Origin: Corynebacterium matruchotii
Lineage (GTDB): Bacteria > Actinomycetota > Actinomycetes > Mycobacteriales > Mycobacteriaceae
Assembly (NCBI RefSeq): GCF_011612265.2
Contig: NZ_CP050134.2
Span: forward strand, 1,426,001 to 1,490,000
Direction: 5' to 3'
DNA length: 64,000 nucleotides
Part shown: positions 8,816-17,828 of the stretch, one piece after another
Layout of the letters: every line of letters begins with the position of its first letter
Position numbering within the stretch: the first letter of the stretch is position 1
Program-made: the position numbers and the translations under genes
The notes under the pieces: generated by a model
Database searches by the model: none
What the model was told of the DNA's origin: nothing
What the model saw: the letters and a program-made list of their open reading frames with translations, nothing else

Positions 8816-9532
8816 TTATGAATTGTTCGCAATGTAAGCGAGGAAGGCGGCTTCCGGGTTGGTGGTGTGGGTTTCTTGTTGGATCGTGTCGATGGGTGCG
8901 TGGGCGAGGATGCGGCCGCGGCGCATGAGGATCACGTTGTCGCAGTGGTTGGCTTCGTCGAGGACGTGGCTGGAGACCATGATGGTGATGCCGGTGTCGG
9001 CGAGTTGGCGGAATACTTCCCATAGGGATTTGCGGGTGACGGGGTCGAGGCCGACGGTGGGTTCGTCGAGGATGAGCACTTGTGGGTGGGCGACGAGGGC
9101 GCAGGCGAGGCTCACGCGGCTGGCTTGGCCGCCGGATAGGTTTTCTACCAGGGTGGTGCGGTAGTCGGTGAGGCCCACGGTTTCGAGCACGTTGTCGTAG
9201 TCGGTTGCGCCGTAGAGTCGGGCGAAGTAGGTGATGTTGGCCATGACGGTGAGGTCACGGTAGATGCTGAGGTTTTGGGTGGCGTAGGCGACGGTGGTGC
9301 GTAGTTGTGCGCTGCCGGCGGGTTGGCCCAGGATGGTGATGGTGCCGCTGGTGATGCGTTGGCTGCCCACGATGGCGCGGATGAGGGTGGTTTTGCCGCA
9401 CCCGGAGGGGCCGAGCAGCCCGGTAATGCTGCCTTTGTCGAGGGTGAAGGTGAGTCCGTGAAGGATGTGGTTTTTGGCGCGGGTGATATGGAGGTCGGCG
9501 ACTTCCACCGCGGCGGTGGTTCGTGCACTCAT
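8816..9532 (-). CDS. ABC transporter ATP-binding protein (DrrA/CcmA-like)
   Basis: I start at ATG 9532 (MSARTTAAVEVADLHI), just downstream of a palindromic operator. The product is 238 residues. Walker A is GPSGCGKT, the signature LSGGQASR, Walker B VLILDEPTVGLDP and the switch His lies in SSHVLDE. The short DrrA-type form pairs with ABC-2 permeases for export. It is the first gene of the operon that ends with the TetR regulator. Confidence 0.9.
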   Translation of the reverse strand: MSARTTAAVEVADLHITRAKNHILHGLTFTLDKGSITGLLGPSGCGKTTLIRAIVGSQRITSGTITILGQPAGSAQLRTTVAYATQNLSIYRDLTVMANITYFARLYGATDYDNVLETVGLTDYRTTLVENLSGGQASRVSLACALVAHPQVLILDEPTVGLDPVTRKSLWEVFRQLADTGITIMVSSHVLDEANHCDNVILMRRGRILAHAPIDTIQQETHTTNPEAAFLAYIANNS

Positions 9533-9543
9533 ACCACCACCAT

Positions 9544-9563
9544 AATTCAACAAGTGTTGAATT
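9544..9563. promoter_or_regulatory. Palindromic operator of the ABC-TetR operon
   Basis: AATTCAAC-AAGT-GTTGAATT is a perfect 8-bp inverted repeat ending 12 bp upstream of the ATPase start. It is the obvious binding site for the TetR protein encoded at the end of the operon. Confidence 0.7.
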
Positions 9564-9616
9564 TGCAATGCTGTGAAGCTTTTCGACGGCTAAAGAATAA
9601 GGCAATGCCCACTTCA

Positions 9617-9630
9617 GGGCGTCGTAAAGC
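9617..9630 (-). repeat. 3'-end motif copy after coaD
   Basis: On the minus strand the coaD stop is followed by GCTTTACGACGCCC. The final GCCC pairs with GGGC across TGAAGT to make a small hairpin (9607-9620). Confidence 0.55.
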
Positions 9631-9631
9631 G

Positions 9632-10114
9632 TTAACCACTCAATTTCTTCTGAATTGCCTCCTCCACATCGGGGGGCAGCACATCATGGATATCGCCGCC
9701 GTATTTAATGACCTCTTTGCACAGCGTGGACGACACGTGGCCGTATTTCGGATTGGTCATGAAAAACATGGTGTCCACCCCCGACAGACTGCGATTCATC
9801 TGCGCCATCGGCACCTCATACTCATAATCCAGCGCCGACCGCAGCCCCTTGACGATCACCCCAATATCATGCTTGGTGGTGTAATCCACCAACAGGCCAC
9901 CCCACCAATCCACCGTCACATTGGGCAAATCGGCCACCGCTTTTTCCGCCAATTCCACCCGCTCGGAAATACTAAACAACCCGGATGGCTTATTGGGATT
10001 CCCCGTCACCAACACCACCATCTCGTCGAACTGTTGTGCGGCTCGGCGGAAAATATCGACATGCCCCATCGTGATCGGATCAAACGACCCCGGGCACACG
10101 GCACGATGAACCAT
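9632..10114 (-). CDS. coaD: Phosphopantetheine adenylyltransferase
   Basis: The enzyme transfers AMP from ATP to 4'-phosphopantetheine, the penultimate step of coenzyme A synthesis. The 160 residues match the usual length. The nucleotidyltransferase motif GSFDPITMGH is at 9-18, ISERVELA follows near 48 and YGHVSSTLCKEV near 123-134. The gene lies 3 bp after rsmD on the same strand, the usual bacterial pairing. Confidence 0.97.
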   Translation of the reverse strand: MVHRAVCPGSFDPITMGHVDIFRRAAQQFDEMVVLVTGNPNKPSGLFSISERVELAEKAVADLPNVTVDWWGGLLVDYTTKHDIGVIVKGLRSALDYEYEVPMAQMNRSLSGVDTMFFMTNPKYGHVSSTLCKEVIKYGGDIHDVLPPDVEEAIQKKLSG

Positions 10115-10117
10115 CGG

Positions 10118-10699
10118 TTACTCCTCTCCCCCATCATCAGCCGAAAACACCGCCATGTCCATGCGCGCAATACCAAACGTGCGCTTTTTCAGCTTCTGCG
10201 GCGTCGGCGTATACCCCGCCGGCCACTCGGTGTGCGGCGAATCCCGATGCCGCTCCACCACCACCGCGGCCCCATCGACCAGCAACGGCCGCAACGCCTC
10301 AAGCATCTCCACCACCGTCTCCGGGGCCAAATCGTAGGGTGGATCCGCCAACACCATATCGAAATACTTCCGGGGCGCCTGCGCCACATACGCCGATGCC
10401 GCCATCTGCATCACCTGCACATTCGGGTGCCCCACCGCCTCGGCGTTCCGCCGAATCACCGCACACGTGTGCGGATCCGACTCCACCAGCACCACCTCGG
10501 CAGCGCCCCGGGAGGCCGCCTCTAACCCCAACGCTCCCGAACCGGCAAACAAATCCAACACCACAGCGTCCTGAAACCCAAACCGCACCTGCAGCGACGA
10601 AAACAGCCCCTCCTTCGCCCGATCCGACGTCGGGCGGGTCCCCTCCGACGGCACCTGCAGCTTCCTGCCCCGGGCCTCACCGGAAATAATGCGCGTCAT
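10118..10699 (-). CDS. rsmD: 16S rRNA (guanine(966)-N(2))-methyltransferase
   Basis: I prefer ATG 10699 (MTRIISGEARGRKLQ) because GGGGAAG is at a proper distance; ATG 10705 would add two residues. It is a class I methyltransferase of about 193 residues. The SAM motif is DLFAGSGALGLEAASRGA and the catalytic motif is DPPY. It modifies 16S rRNA during 30S assembly. It is packed between the biotinyl-domain gene and coaD in one transcription unit. Confidence 0.95.
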   Translation of the reverse strand: MTRIISGEARGRKLQVPSEGTRPTSDRAKEGLFSSLQVRFGFQDAVVLDLFAGSGALGLEAASRGAAEVVLVESDPHTCAVIRRNAEAVGHPNVQVMQMAASAYVAQAPRKYFDMVLADPPYDLAPETVVEMLEALRPLLVDGAAVVVERHRDSPHTEWPAGYTPTPQKLKKRTFGIARMDMAVFSADDGGEE

Positions 10700-10705
10700 C
10701 CCCAT

Positions 10706-10951
10706 TTACTTCCCCTCCCCCACCAACGTTGCCGGCTCCGAACCATCCGCGAGCTCCACCAATGCCTGGCCGCCCACCACATCACCGAAATCGGCGACGC
10801 TCAACTCCACCACCACGCCCGGCCCCGGCGCGATCACGGCAGCTTCGAGTTTGGTGGCTTCGACGCTTGCGAGTTTTTGTCCGGTGGTAACGGTGTCACC
10901 GGCTGCGACATGGTAGTGCACAATGCCGGCGAAGGGGGCATAGATTTTCAT
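10706..10951 (-). CDS. Stand-alone biotinyl/lipoyl-domain carrier protein
   Basis: The product is 81 residues, a single biotinyl/lipoyl fold. The expected attachment hairpin reads VEATKLEA with the modifiable Lys at 34. Biotin carriers normally have AMKM here, so the Met before Lys is Thr and the one after is Leu. The protein could be a biotin carrier for a separately encoded carboxylase, but no carboxylase gene is near. A small gene of this kind between recG and rsmD is usual in corynebacteria. Whether it is modified, and with what, cannot be told from the sequence. Confidence 0.8.
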   Translation of the reverse strand: MKIYAPFAGIVHYHVAAGDTVTTGQKLASVEATKLEAAVIAPGPGVVVELSVADFGDVVGGQALVELADGSEPATLVGEGK

Positions 10952-10994
10952 GGGGACTACCCTAGCAAACCGGTGGTGGGGTTTCGGTAATGGG

Positions 10995-13130
10995 TTAGGA
11001 TTTGTCCAGGTAGTCTTGGGTGATGTCGTCGATGCCGGCGATGAGTTGGCGGGCTAGGTCAAGGTTGTGGGCGACAATGTTTTTGGCGTCGCGGTTGGCC
11101 CGGTTGATGAGGCCTATGTCGCGGGCGAGGTTGAGGAAGGCGATTTTGCGGTTGGTGCCGGATTGGCTGGTGCCTAATACGTCGCCTTCGTGGCGTTGGA
11201 TGAGGTCGATTTCGGCGACTTGGAAGCCGTCGGTGGTGGCGGCCATTTGCCATATGCGTTTGTCGGCGGGGGTGCCGCGTTCGGCGGTGTGGTGGAAGAA
11301 GCAGATGGAGTCATATCCGCCGCGTCCGACGCGGCCGCGGAGTTGGTGGAGTTGGGAGACGCCGAGGTTTTCGGATTCGCGGATCATGATGATGGTGGCG
11401 TTGGGGACGTCGATGCCGACTTCGATGACGGTGGTGGCTATGAGGATGTCGAGGTCGCCGTTGGCGAATTGGCGCATGGTGGTGTCTTTGTCGGCGTCTT
11501 TGAGTTGGCCGTGGAGGAGGCCGATGCGGTAGTTTTTGAATTCGGTTTCGCTGAGGTGTTGGTGGGTTTCGAGTACGCCGCCGGGGCCGTTGATTCGGGG
11601 GCAGACGATGTAGATTTGGTGGCCTTGGTGGATGTGTTCGCGCATGACTTCGTAGGCGCGGGTGGTGTATTTGGGGAGGTATTCGGGGACGACGTAGCTT
11701 TTGATGGGTCGGCGGCCGCCGGGGAGTTCGTTGAGGGTGGAGTGGTTGAGGTCGCCGAAGAAGGTCATGGCGATGGTGCGGGGTATGGGGGTGGCGGTCA
11801 TGACGAGGAGGTGGGGGGTGGTGTGGTTTTTGCCTTTGGTGCGGAGGCTGTCGCGTTGTTCGACGCCGAAGCGGTGTTGTTCGTCGATGATGACGAGTCC
11901 GAGGTCATAGAATTCGACGGTGTCTTGGATGAGGGCGTGGGTGCCGATGATGATGTTGGCGTCGCCGGAGATGATGGCGAGGAGGGCGTGGTTTTTTTGG
12001 GTGGGGGTCATGTCGCCGGTGAGGGTGGTGATGGTGAGGTTGATGCCGGCGTTGGTGAGGAGTTCGGTGAGGCTGTGTCCGTGTTGGTGGGCGAGGACGG
12101 AGGTGGGGGCGAGGAGGGCGCATTGTTTGCCGTTTTCGACGGCTTGGAGCATGGCTATGAGGGCGATGATGGTTTTGCCGGAGCCGACTTCGCCTTGGAG
12201 GAGGCGTTGCATGGGGTGGGGGGAGTTGAGGTCGGTGGCGATGGTGTTGATGATGGTTTGTTGGCCGGTGGTGAGGGTGTATGGGAGGTTGTTGATGAGG
12301 GTTTCGCGGTGGTGGGGGGCGCCGGTGGGGTGGGGGCTTAGTGGGGTGGCGTGGCGGGTGGTGGTGTCGTGGCGGCGGATTTCCATGACGAGGGCGAGGG
12401 CGAGGGCTTCGTTGTAGGCGAGGCGGTGGCGGTAGGTGTAGGCGTTGGTGCCGTCTTGGTGGATGCCGCGGAGTGCGCGGTCGAAGGTGGGGAGGTCGGG
12501 GGGCGTGAAGGGGCCGAGGGGGTCGGGTATGGGGTTGGTGTGGTCAAGGATGTGGTGGATGGCGCCGAGGATGCGCCAGGTGGTGATGCGTTGGCGGGCT
12601 GGGTAGATGGGGATGGCGGGTAGGCTGGTGAGGAAGTTGCTGATGTCGGTGTCGTTGCCGTAGGCGGTGAGTTGTTTGAGGGCGCCGGTGCTGGTGGGGT
12701 GGGGGGTGTTGAGGAGGAGGAAGTCGGGGTGTTGGAGTTGGGGGGCGCCGCGGTAGGTTTTGATTTTTCCGGTGAAGATGGCGGTGGTGCCGCGGGTGAG
12801 GGTGCGTTCGCACCAGGCGGCTTGGTGGGGTTTGGCGTGGAAGAAGGTGGCTTTGATGAGTTCGTTGGTGGTTTGGATGGTGATGGTGTAGATGGTGGTG
12901 GTTTTTTTGGTGTGGATGGTGGCGGTGTGGATGATTTCGCCGATGCAGGTTACTATGTCGCCGTCGTTTGCTTGGTTAAGGAAGGGGGTGTCGTTGTGGG
13001 TGGCGTAGGCGCGGGGGTAGTGGGTGAGGAGTTCTTTGGCGGTGGTGTAGCCGAGGGTGGTGCGAATAGTTTTGGCTTCTTTTTCGGGGAGGAGGTCTGT
13101 GAGTTTGCGGTTGTCTTCCCAGTTGAGCAT
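10995..13130 (-). CDS. recG: ATP-dependent DNA helicase RecG
   Basis: RecG remodels stalled replication forks and Holliday junctions. The 711 residues have an N-terminal wedge/OB region (DIVTCIGEIIHTATI near 60), Walker A GEVGSGKT at about 313, the DEQH box at about 413 (VIIDEQHRFGVEQR), TATPIPRT, and the helicase C-terminal part TTVIEVGIDVPNA and QLRGRVGRG. The coding strand is very rich in A and C, with many Thr, His and Asn codons. The start lies 2 bp after the stop of the FakA-like gene, so the two are cotranscribed. Confidence 0.96.
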   Translation of the reverse strand: MLNWEDNRKLTDLLPEKEAKTIRTTLGYTTAKELLTHYPRAYATHNDTPFLNQANDGDIVTCIGEIIHTATIHTKKTTTIYTITIQTTNELIKATFFHAKPHQAAWCERTLTRGTTAIFTGKIKTYRGAPQLQHPDFLLLNTPHPTSTGALKQLTAYGNDTDISNFLTSLPAIPIYPARQRITTWRILGAIHHILDHTNPIPDPLGPFTPPDLPTFDRALRGIHQDGTNAYTYRHRLAYNEALALALVMEIRRHDTTTRHATPLSPHPTGAPHHRETLINNLPYTLTTGQQTIINTIATDLNSPHPMQRLLQGEVGSGKTIIALIAMLQAVENGKQCALLAPTSVLAHQHGHSLTELLTNAGINLTITTLTGDMTPTQKNHALLAIISGDANIIIGTHALIQDTVEFYDLGLVIIDEQHRFGVEQRDSLRTKGKNHTTPHLLVMTATPIPRTIAMTFFGDLNHSTLNELPGGRRPIKSYVVPEYLPKYTTRAYEVMREHIHQGHQIYIVCPRINGPGGVLETHQHLSETEFKNYRIGLLHGQLKDADKDTTMRQFANGDLDILIATTVIEVGIDVPNATIIMIRESENLGVSQLHQLRGRVGRGGYDSICFFHHTAERGTPADKRIWQMAATTDGFQVAEIDLIQRHEGDVLGTSQSGTNRKIAFLNLARDIGLINRANRDAKNIVAHNLDLARQLIAGIDDITQDYLDKS

Positions 13131-13132
13131 GG

Positions 13133-14946
13133 TTATTCGACTCCGATTTCGGCGAGGGATCCGAGGTTTTGGGTGCGGTAGGTGATGATTTCTACGCCGT
13201 GGAATTTGGGTAGGTCGCTGGCGGAGAATTCGGGGGCGGTTTCGTCGATGAGGATGGTGATGCGGCGGGTGGTGGGGTCGATGAGGGTGGTGAGGGTGTG
13301 GGATATTGCTTGGTGGAGGCTGGTGGTGGTGCAGAGGGTGGTGGGGTGGCGGTTTTTGTCGTTGGTGATGGCGTGGATTTCGGTGGTGGTGGGGTCGGTG
13401 ATGATTCGGGCGGTGCGGGTGGCTTGGGCGGCTTCGCCCATGGTGTAGGCGTCGACGGCGAGGGGTTGGGTGTTGTTGCAGGCGGCGAGGGCGGCGAGTC
13501 CGCGGATGATGGTGCCGGTGGGGACGATGGTGAGTGCTTGTTCGAAGGCGTGGCTGGAGCGTTCGATGCTGGCGAGTTGGTGGGTGGTGAGCATGCCGTT
13601 GGGCAGGAGGATGATTTCGGTGGCGCCGCTGGCGCGGGCGGCTGCGGCGATGTCGAGGACAATGTCGTCGCCGGGGTTGATGGTGAGTGCTCCGGCGGAT
13701 TGGTAGAGGTGGGTGATGAGTCCGGTGGGGGTGAGTGCGAGGATGATGCGGTGGTTGGTGGTGGTGGCTTCGGGGAGGGCTTCGATGTGGAGGTTGGTGA
13801 TTTTTCCGAGGTGGTGGGCGGTTTCGATGACGGTTCCGGCTTGGTGGGTGTGGATGTGGACGCTGGCGGAGTGGGGGCTGATGGGGGCGATGATGAAGCT
13901 GTCGCCGAGGGGTTGGAGTTGGTCGCGGACGTGGTTGAGGTCGGCGTTTTGGATGAAGAACATGACTTCGAGGTAGTCGACGCGGGGGCGGGTAGTTTCG
14001 GTTGGGACGGTGGGGTTAGCGTTGGTGGTGGTGTGGGGTTTTTGCTGGTTGTGGGTGGGGTGTCGATGGTGGGTGGTTGGTGGTTCCAAAGGCGGGCGAG
14101 TTGGGTGGGTTGGCCGAAGGGACTGCGGGGTTTGGGTGGGGTTTTTCCCTGTTGTGGCTGCTCGGTAGGGTTGGATTTGGTGTTGGTGGGGGCGGTGATG
14201 CGGGTGGCGCCGAGGAGTTGGGTGAACATGTCGACGCTTCCGGGGGCTGCCGTCCCCACCACTTTAATCGAAAGTGCTTTCGGTTTTGGTGGTTGGAAGC
14301 TGGGGTTGGTGCTGGTTTCTATGGTGCCGCCGCTTACTTCGTCGAGCATGGTTTCGAGGAGGAGGACGAGGCCTTGGGCGCCGGCGTCGACTACTCCGGC
14401 GTCGCGGAGGACGGCGAGTTGGGAGGGGGTGTTGGCCAGGGCGATGGCGGCGGCAGTGGTGGCGGCGGTGAGCACGTCGATAAGCGAGTCGGTGGGGGCT
14501 TGGTTCGCGGCGATGGCGGCAGCCCGCAGGACGGTGACGACGGTGCCTTCGACTGGTTCGATAATGGCGTGGTGGACGAATTTATTGGCCGTGGTGAGTG
14601 CTTGTTGCACGGTGCGTCCGGTGATGCGGTCGGAGACTGCGGATTGGGCGAGCCCGCGGAGGACTTGGCTCAGCACCATGCCGGAGTTGCCGCGGGCGCC
14701 TTTCACCGCACCAACGGCAATGGCCGCGGTGAGTTTGGTGATATCGCATTGGTGGGCTGCCGGGAGGTTATTCACCTCGGCGAGGGCGGCTTCCATGGTG
14801 TGGGCCATGTTTGAGCCGGTGTCGGCGTCGGGGACGGGGAAAACGTTGAGTTTGTTGATTTCGGCGCGGCGGGCGACCAGTTCAGCGACGGCCCGGGTGA
14901 GCCACCTATGCAACGCGGGCCCGTCCAAATACTCAACGTTTACCAT
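13133..14946 (-). CDS. DAK/FakA-like kinase-family protein, frameshifted in the linker
   Basis: The N-terminal DhaL (DAK2) domain, residues 1 to about 210, has the nucleotide and Mg site NVFPVPDADTGSNM at 34-47 and GARGNSGMVLSQ near 85. The C-terminal part in the second frame (VDYLEVMFFIQNADLNHVRDQL onward, quoted in part) is the FakA-type domain, ending at 13133. In FakA-type enzymes these parts form one protein that phosphorylates fatty acids bound to DegV-like proteins; the corynebacterial role is unproven. The two frames are joined by a low-complexity Pro/Thr linker. One missing base, most likely in the T5 run at 14039-14043, explains the break. Without repair the second half is nonsense. 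It lies directly upstream of recG, as in relatives. Confidence 0.85.
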
Positions 14947-14957
14947 AGAAAAGTAGT

Positions 14958-15710
14958 CTACAACGCCCAGTTGACTTGCGGAGCACCCAGCTTTCCGAGG
15001 TAATAGTTTGCGGTGGTAAATGGGCGGGAGCCGAAAAAGCCCCGGCTGGCGGACAATGGGGACGGGTGCACGGACTTTATCTGTTTCACATTGGGGTGCC
15101 CGGAAAGAAGGGGGCTGAGGGATTGGGCGTCTTTACCCCAGAGGATGGCGACGAGTGGAGTGCCCCGATTCACGAGGGAGGTGATGACATGGTCGGTGAT
15201 TTTTTCCCACCCTTTTTTCCTGTGAGAGCCGGCCCCGCCGGTTTGGGCGCGGACGGAGAGGACTCGGTTGAGCAGCATGACGCCCTGGTCGCTCCAGGCG
15301 CTGAGATCACCGTTTCTGGGCCGATCGACGCCGAGATCGGATTGGAGTTCGGCGAAAATATTCACCAGGCTTTTGGCCAGGGGTTTCACCTCGGGGCGGA
15401 GGGAGAACGATAGGCCCATGGCGTGGCCCGGGGTGGGGTATGGGTCTTGGCCGACGATGAGGACGGTCACTTTATCGAAGGGGTAACGGAAGGCCCGCCA
15501 CCGGTCTTCCTCCGGGGGCGCAATGGTGTAGCCGGCGGCCTGTTCGGCGGCGAGGAAGTCTCCCATGGCATTAATGTCGGGGGCGATGGGGGCGAGAACT
15601 TGCCGCCAGGAGTCGTCAATGTTGAGGGTGGAGAAATAGTCCCCATTGGTGGTCAGTGGTTGGTGCGCACTGGAAAACAGGTCTTCTTGCTGGTTGAACT
15701 GGTTAGTCAT
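14958..15710 (-). CDS. ung: Uracil-DNA glycosylase
   Basis: It removes uracil from DNA to start base-excision repair. The 250 residues contain the family 1 water-activating loop GQDPYP at 87-92 (catalytic Asp 89) and the C-terminal loop [13 protein letters not shown] near 218-230. The length is slightly above the usual 225-230 because of the N-terminal extension. It lies between thiL (upstream) and the FakA-like gene on the same strand. Confidence 0.97.
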   Translation of the reverse strand: MTNQFNQQEDLFSSAHQPLTTNGDYFSTLNIDDSWRQVLAPIAPDINAMGDFLAAEQAAGYTIAPPEEDRWRAFRYPFDKVTVLIVGQDPYPTPGHAMGLSFSLRPEVKPLAKSLVNIFAELQSDLGVDRPRNGDLSAWSDQGVMLLNRVLSVRAQTGGAGSHRKKGWEKITDHVITSLVNRGTPLVAILWGKDAQSLSPLLSGHPNVKQIKSVHPSPLSASRGFFGSRPFTTANYYLGKLGAPQVNWAL

Positions 15711-15713
15711 CGG

Positions 15714-16687
15714 TCAGTAGCTTTCCCATCCGTAGGTGTAGGGGGGTGCTGCCCTATCAAGGGTGACGGCACCCATGGAGTTATGTCGAACCACTGTACC
15801 AATTTCTACGAATCCGGTGGGTGGTGGGCCGAACGTTGTACCAATAAACGTGTGATCTTCCCCACCAGACAAAATGAACTCCCACGGGTCGGCCCCTACC
15901 AGCTCAGCGGCCCGCACAAGCAGATCATCAGGTTGCAGGGCGGCGGAATCCAGGTTGATGGTGACGGCAGATTTTTTCGCCATAACATACAGGTCGTGGA
16001 CGAGCCCGTCGGAATTGTCGGTCATGGCCGTCACCCCGGCGGAACGGGCCACGAACCCGCGGCCGGGGGTCAAAATGGTGGAGCAGTGGGCGCGAAGCAT
16101 CGGGTCGAATTCGGCCGGAACACCCGCGCGACCGAATTCTTTCAGCAGCGCATAGCCAGCGGCGGAATATCCAATGTGCCCGGAGGCGACGAGGATTTGG
16201 CCGGGCCGGGCCTGGTCGAGCCGGAGCGGCGGGAGGGAACCACCAAGTTGGCCGATACCGGTGACCGCAATGGTGATCCGATCATTGTCGGTGACGTCAC
16301 CGCCCACGAGTTCCGCATCATAGTCGGTGACCCGTTCGTTGATACCGCGGGCCAGGTCGGCGACAAATTCCAGCGGGGTGTCCCCCGGGGCGCTGAGGGC
16401 GAGCAGGGCCGCGATGGGCCGGGCCCCCATGGCTTCCACATCGGCGAAGTTTTGGGTGATGGCTTTCCGCCCAATCTCGGCAGGGTGAGACCAGTCACGG
16501 CGAAAATGGCGGCCTTCGACCAGGGTGTCGGTGGTAATCACGGTGCGGGAGTTCGGGGCGGCATGGTCGAGGACCGCCGCATCGTCACCATTCCGGGTGC
16601 TGGGGGCGTGGGCGACAATAGCGGTAATGACTGCCTGTTCACCGACGTCGGCAAGTGTGGGGTTGGGGTTTTTACGATGCGTGTCAC
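15714..16687 (-). CDS. thiL: Thiamine-monophosphate kinase, probable frameshift just after the start
   Basis: ThiL phosphorylates thiamine monophosphate to the active cofactor. The family sequence begins at PTLADVGEQAVI and includes NGDDAAVL, TTDTLVEGRHF, GGDVTDND and the C-terminal SGGEDH. No good start lies in that frame except a distant ATG at 16775, which would overlap the divergent DUF3515 gene. A GTG at 16687 in the neighbouring frame has AAGGA 8 bp upstream. One base missing in the TTTTT/GGGG run at 16662-16675 would join it to the main frame (VTRIVKTPNPTLADVGE). I use that start. The ung start follows 4 bp after the thiL stop. Confidence 0.88.
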
Positions 16688-16769
16688 GAACATCATCCTT
16701 GCAGTCTTCAATATCACATATTGTTGGGGTACCTTGGGCCCAGTTTTTCCGCAGATTACACTGATCTCC

Positions 16770-17717
16770 ATGCATGATGCGAATGAGGGTATCAATAAGG
16801 TTCCTATTATTATCGCCCTAGTATTGGCGATACTTTTGGTTGTGGGGGTAATCGTGGGGGCACGAGTGGTGGCGGAGCGGGCGCATCAAACACCGGTAGC
16901 GATCGCCGAGGTGGATTCTCCTGCGGCAGATTCGTCGGAATGCGGGGATTTCATCGCGGCCATGCCCACAACGGTGATCGGGCTGCGGCGGGCGGTGATT
17001 GCCGACCCCGCCCCGGCCGGGGTGGCGGTGTGGCAGAAAACCGCGAGCCGGCAAATCACCGTGCGGTGCGGGGTGGCGGCGCCCGCACAACTCACGGACC
17101 TGTCGCAGCTTGAGGAGGTTGCGGGAACGAAATGGTTACAGGTGGCAGACACCACTCCCGGCTCAACACTGCAAACATGGTACACAACAGATCGGGATAA
17201 AGTGGTGGCGGTCACGGCCGACGGGGAAGCACTGCAGTCACATTCCATGCCGGAAGTAATCACCACATTTTCCGATGCGCTGGCAGCGCTCCCCGCGGGT
17301 TCGGCGAACCGGTCACCGATCCCCCTATCGGAGCTACCCGCGGCCGAGGGGGAGGACACGTCGAAATGCAACGGGCTACTCTCCACCCTGCCGGCCACGA
17401 TTGATGCTGGCGGAACCCAGTATTCGCGGGCGAAACAGCCGTCCGGGGCGCCGAAGTTAGCGGCGTGGACCGCGCCGGGGGCGGAACCCATCGTGGTGCG
17501 GTGCGGTGTGGAGTTCCCAACAACCTATGAGGCGGGGGCCCGATTATCGCAAGTCAATGACACACCCTGGTTTGAGGACACCACATTAGGCAATGGGACC
17601 ACCGCATCCGTGTGGTACGCGGTGGATGCGCACCCGGTGGTAGTGCTCTCCGCCCCACAGGCGGCCGCGCAGTCCGCATTAGTGCAGGTGAGTGCGGCAA
17701 TCCGGTCAAAACTCTAG
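16770..17717 (+). CDS. DUF3515 family membrane-anchored protein
   Basis: The product is 315 residues from ATG 16770. A single membrane segment at about 12-32 (VPIIIALVLAILLVVGVIVGA, quoted in part) leaves the rest outside. The outer part shows two halves with the same pattern, C-x(n)-LP(A/T)T...V.RCGV, so four Cys are probably paired (SSECGDF/RCGVAAP and TSKCNGL/RCGVEFP). This duplication suggests an internal repeat of the DUF3515 unit. A DUF3515 gene divergent from thiL is usual in corynebacteria. The function is unknown. Confidence 0.88.
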   Translation: MHDANEGINKVPIIIALVLAILLVVGVIVGARVVAERAHQTPVAIAEVDSPAADSSECGDFIAAMPTTVIGLRRAVIADPAPAGVAVWQKTASRQITVRCGVAAPAQLTDLSQLEEVAGTKWLQVADTTPGSTLQTWYTTDRDKVVAVTADGEALQSHSMPEVITTFSDALAALPAGSANRSPIPLSELPAAEGEDTSKCNGLLSTLPATIDAGGTQYSRAKQPSGAPKLAAWTAPGAEPIVVRCGVEFPTTYEAGARLSQVNDTPWFEDTTLGNGTTASVWYAVDAHPVVVLSAPQAAAQSALVQVSAAIRSKL

Positions 17718-17732
17718 TCGCAGCCTGCGCAT

Positions 17733-17745
17733 GCTTGACGACGCC
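17733..17745 (+). repeat. 3'-end motif copy after the DUF3515 gene
   Basis: GCTTGACGACGCC lies 15 bp after the stop. With the following GAAACG it is identical to the copy at 48881-48899. Confidence 0.6.
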
Positions 17746-17760
17746 GAAACGAGCAAGGTC

Positions 17761-17797
17761 TTGAAAAAGTGATATCACATTAATATAATGTGATATC
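17761..17797 (+). promoter_or_regulatory. Promoter overlapped by a perfect 27-bp palindrome, upstream of the SPFH gene
   Basis: TTGAAA (17761-17766) and TATAAT (17784-17789) are spaced by 17 bp, a near-ideal vegetative promoter. A perfect 12-bp inverted repeat, GATATCACATTA-ATA-TAATGTGATATC (17771-17797), covers the spacer and -10. A protein bound there would block transcription. The ribbon-helix-helix protein encoded as the second gene is the natural candidate. Confidence 0.75.
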
Positions 17798-17828
17798 AGA
17801 TTAATTCTTCGCTTGTTAGGAGCCCCCA

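Noticed and set aside
9305..10525. A 406-codon plus-strand frame opposite the ABC ATPase, coaD and rsmD
   Set aside because: Three well-supported genes occupy the other strand; the product is a His/Arg-rich artefact.
16688..16775. Start of thiL at ATG 16775
   Set aside because: The added residues do not resemble ThiL and the start would overlap the divergent DUF3515 gene; a GTG at 16687 with a ribosome site fits better after one-base repair.
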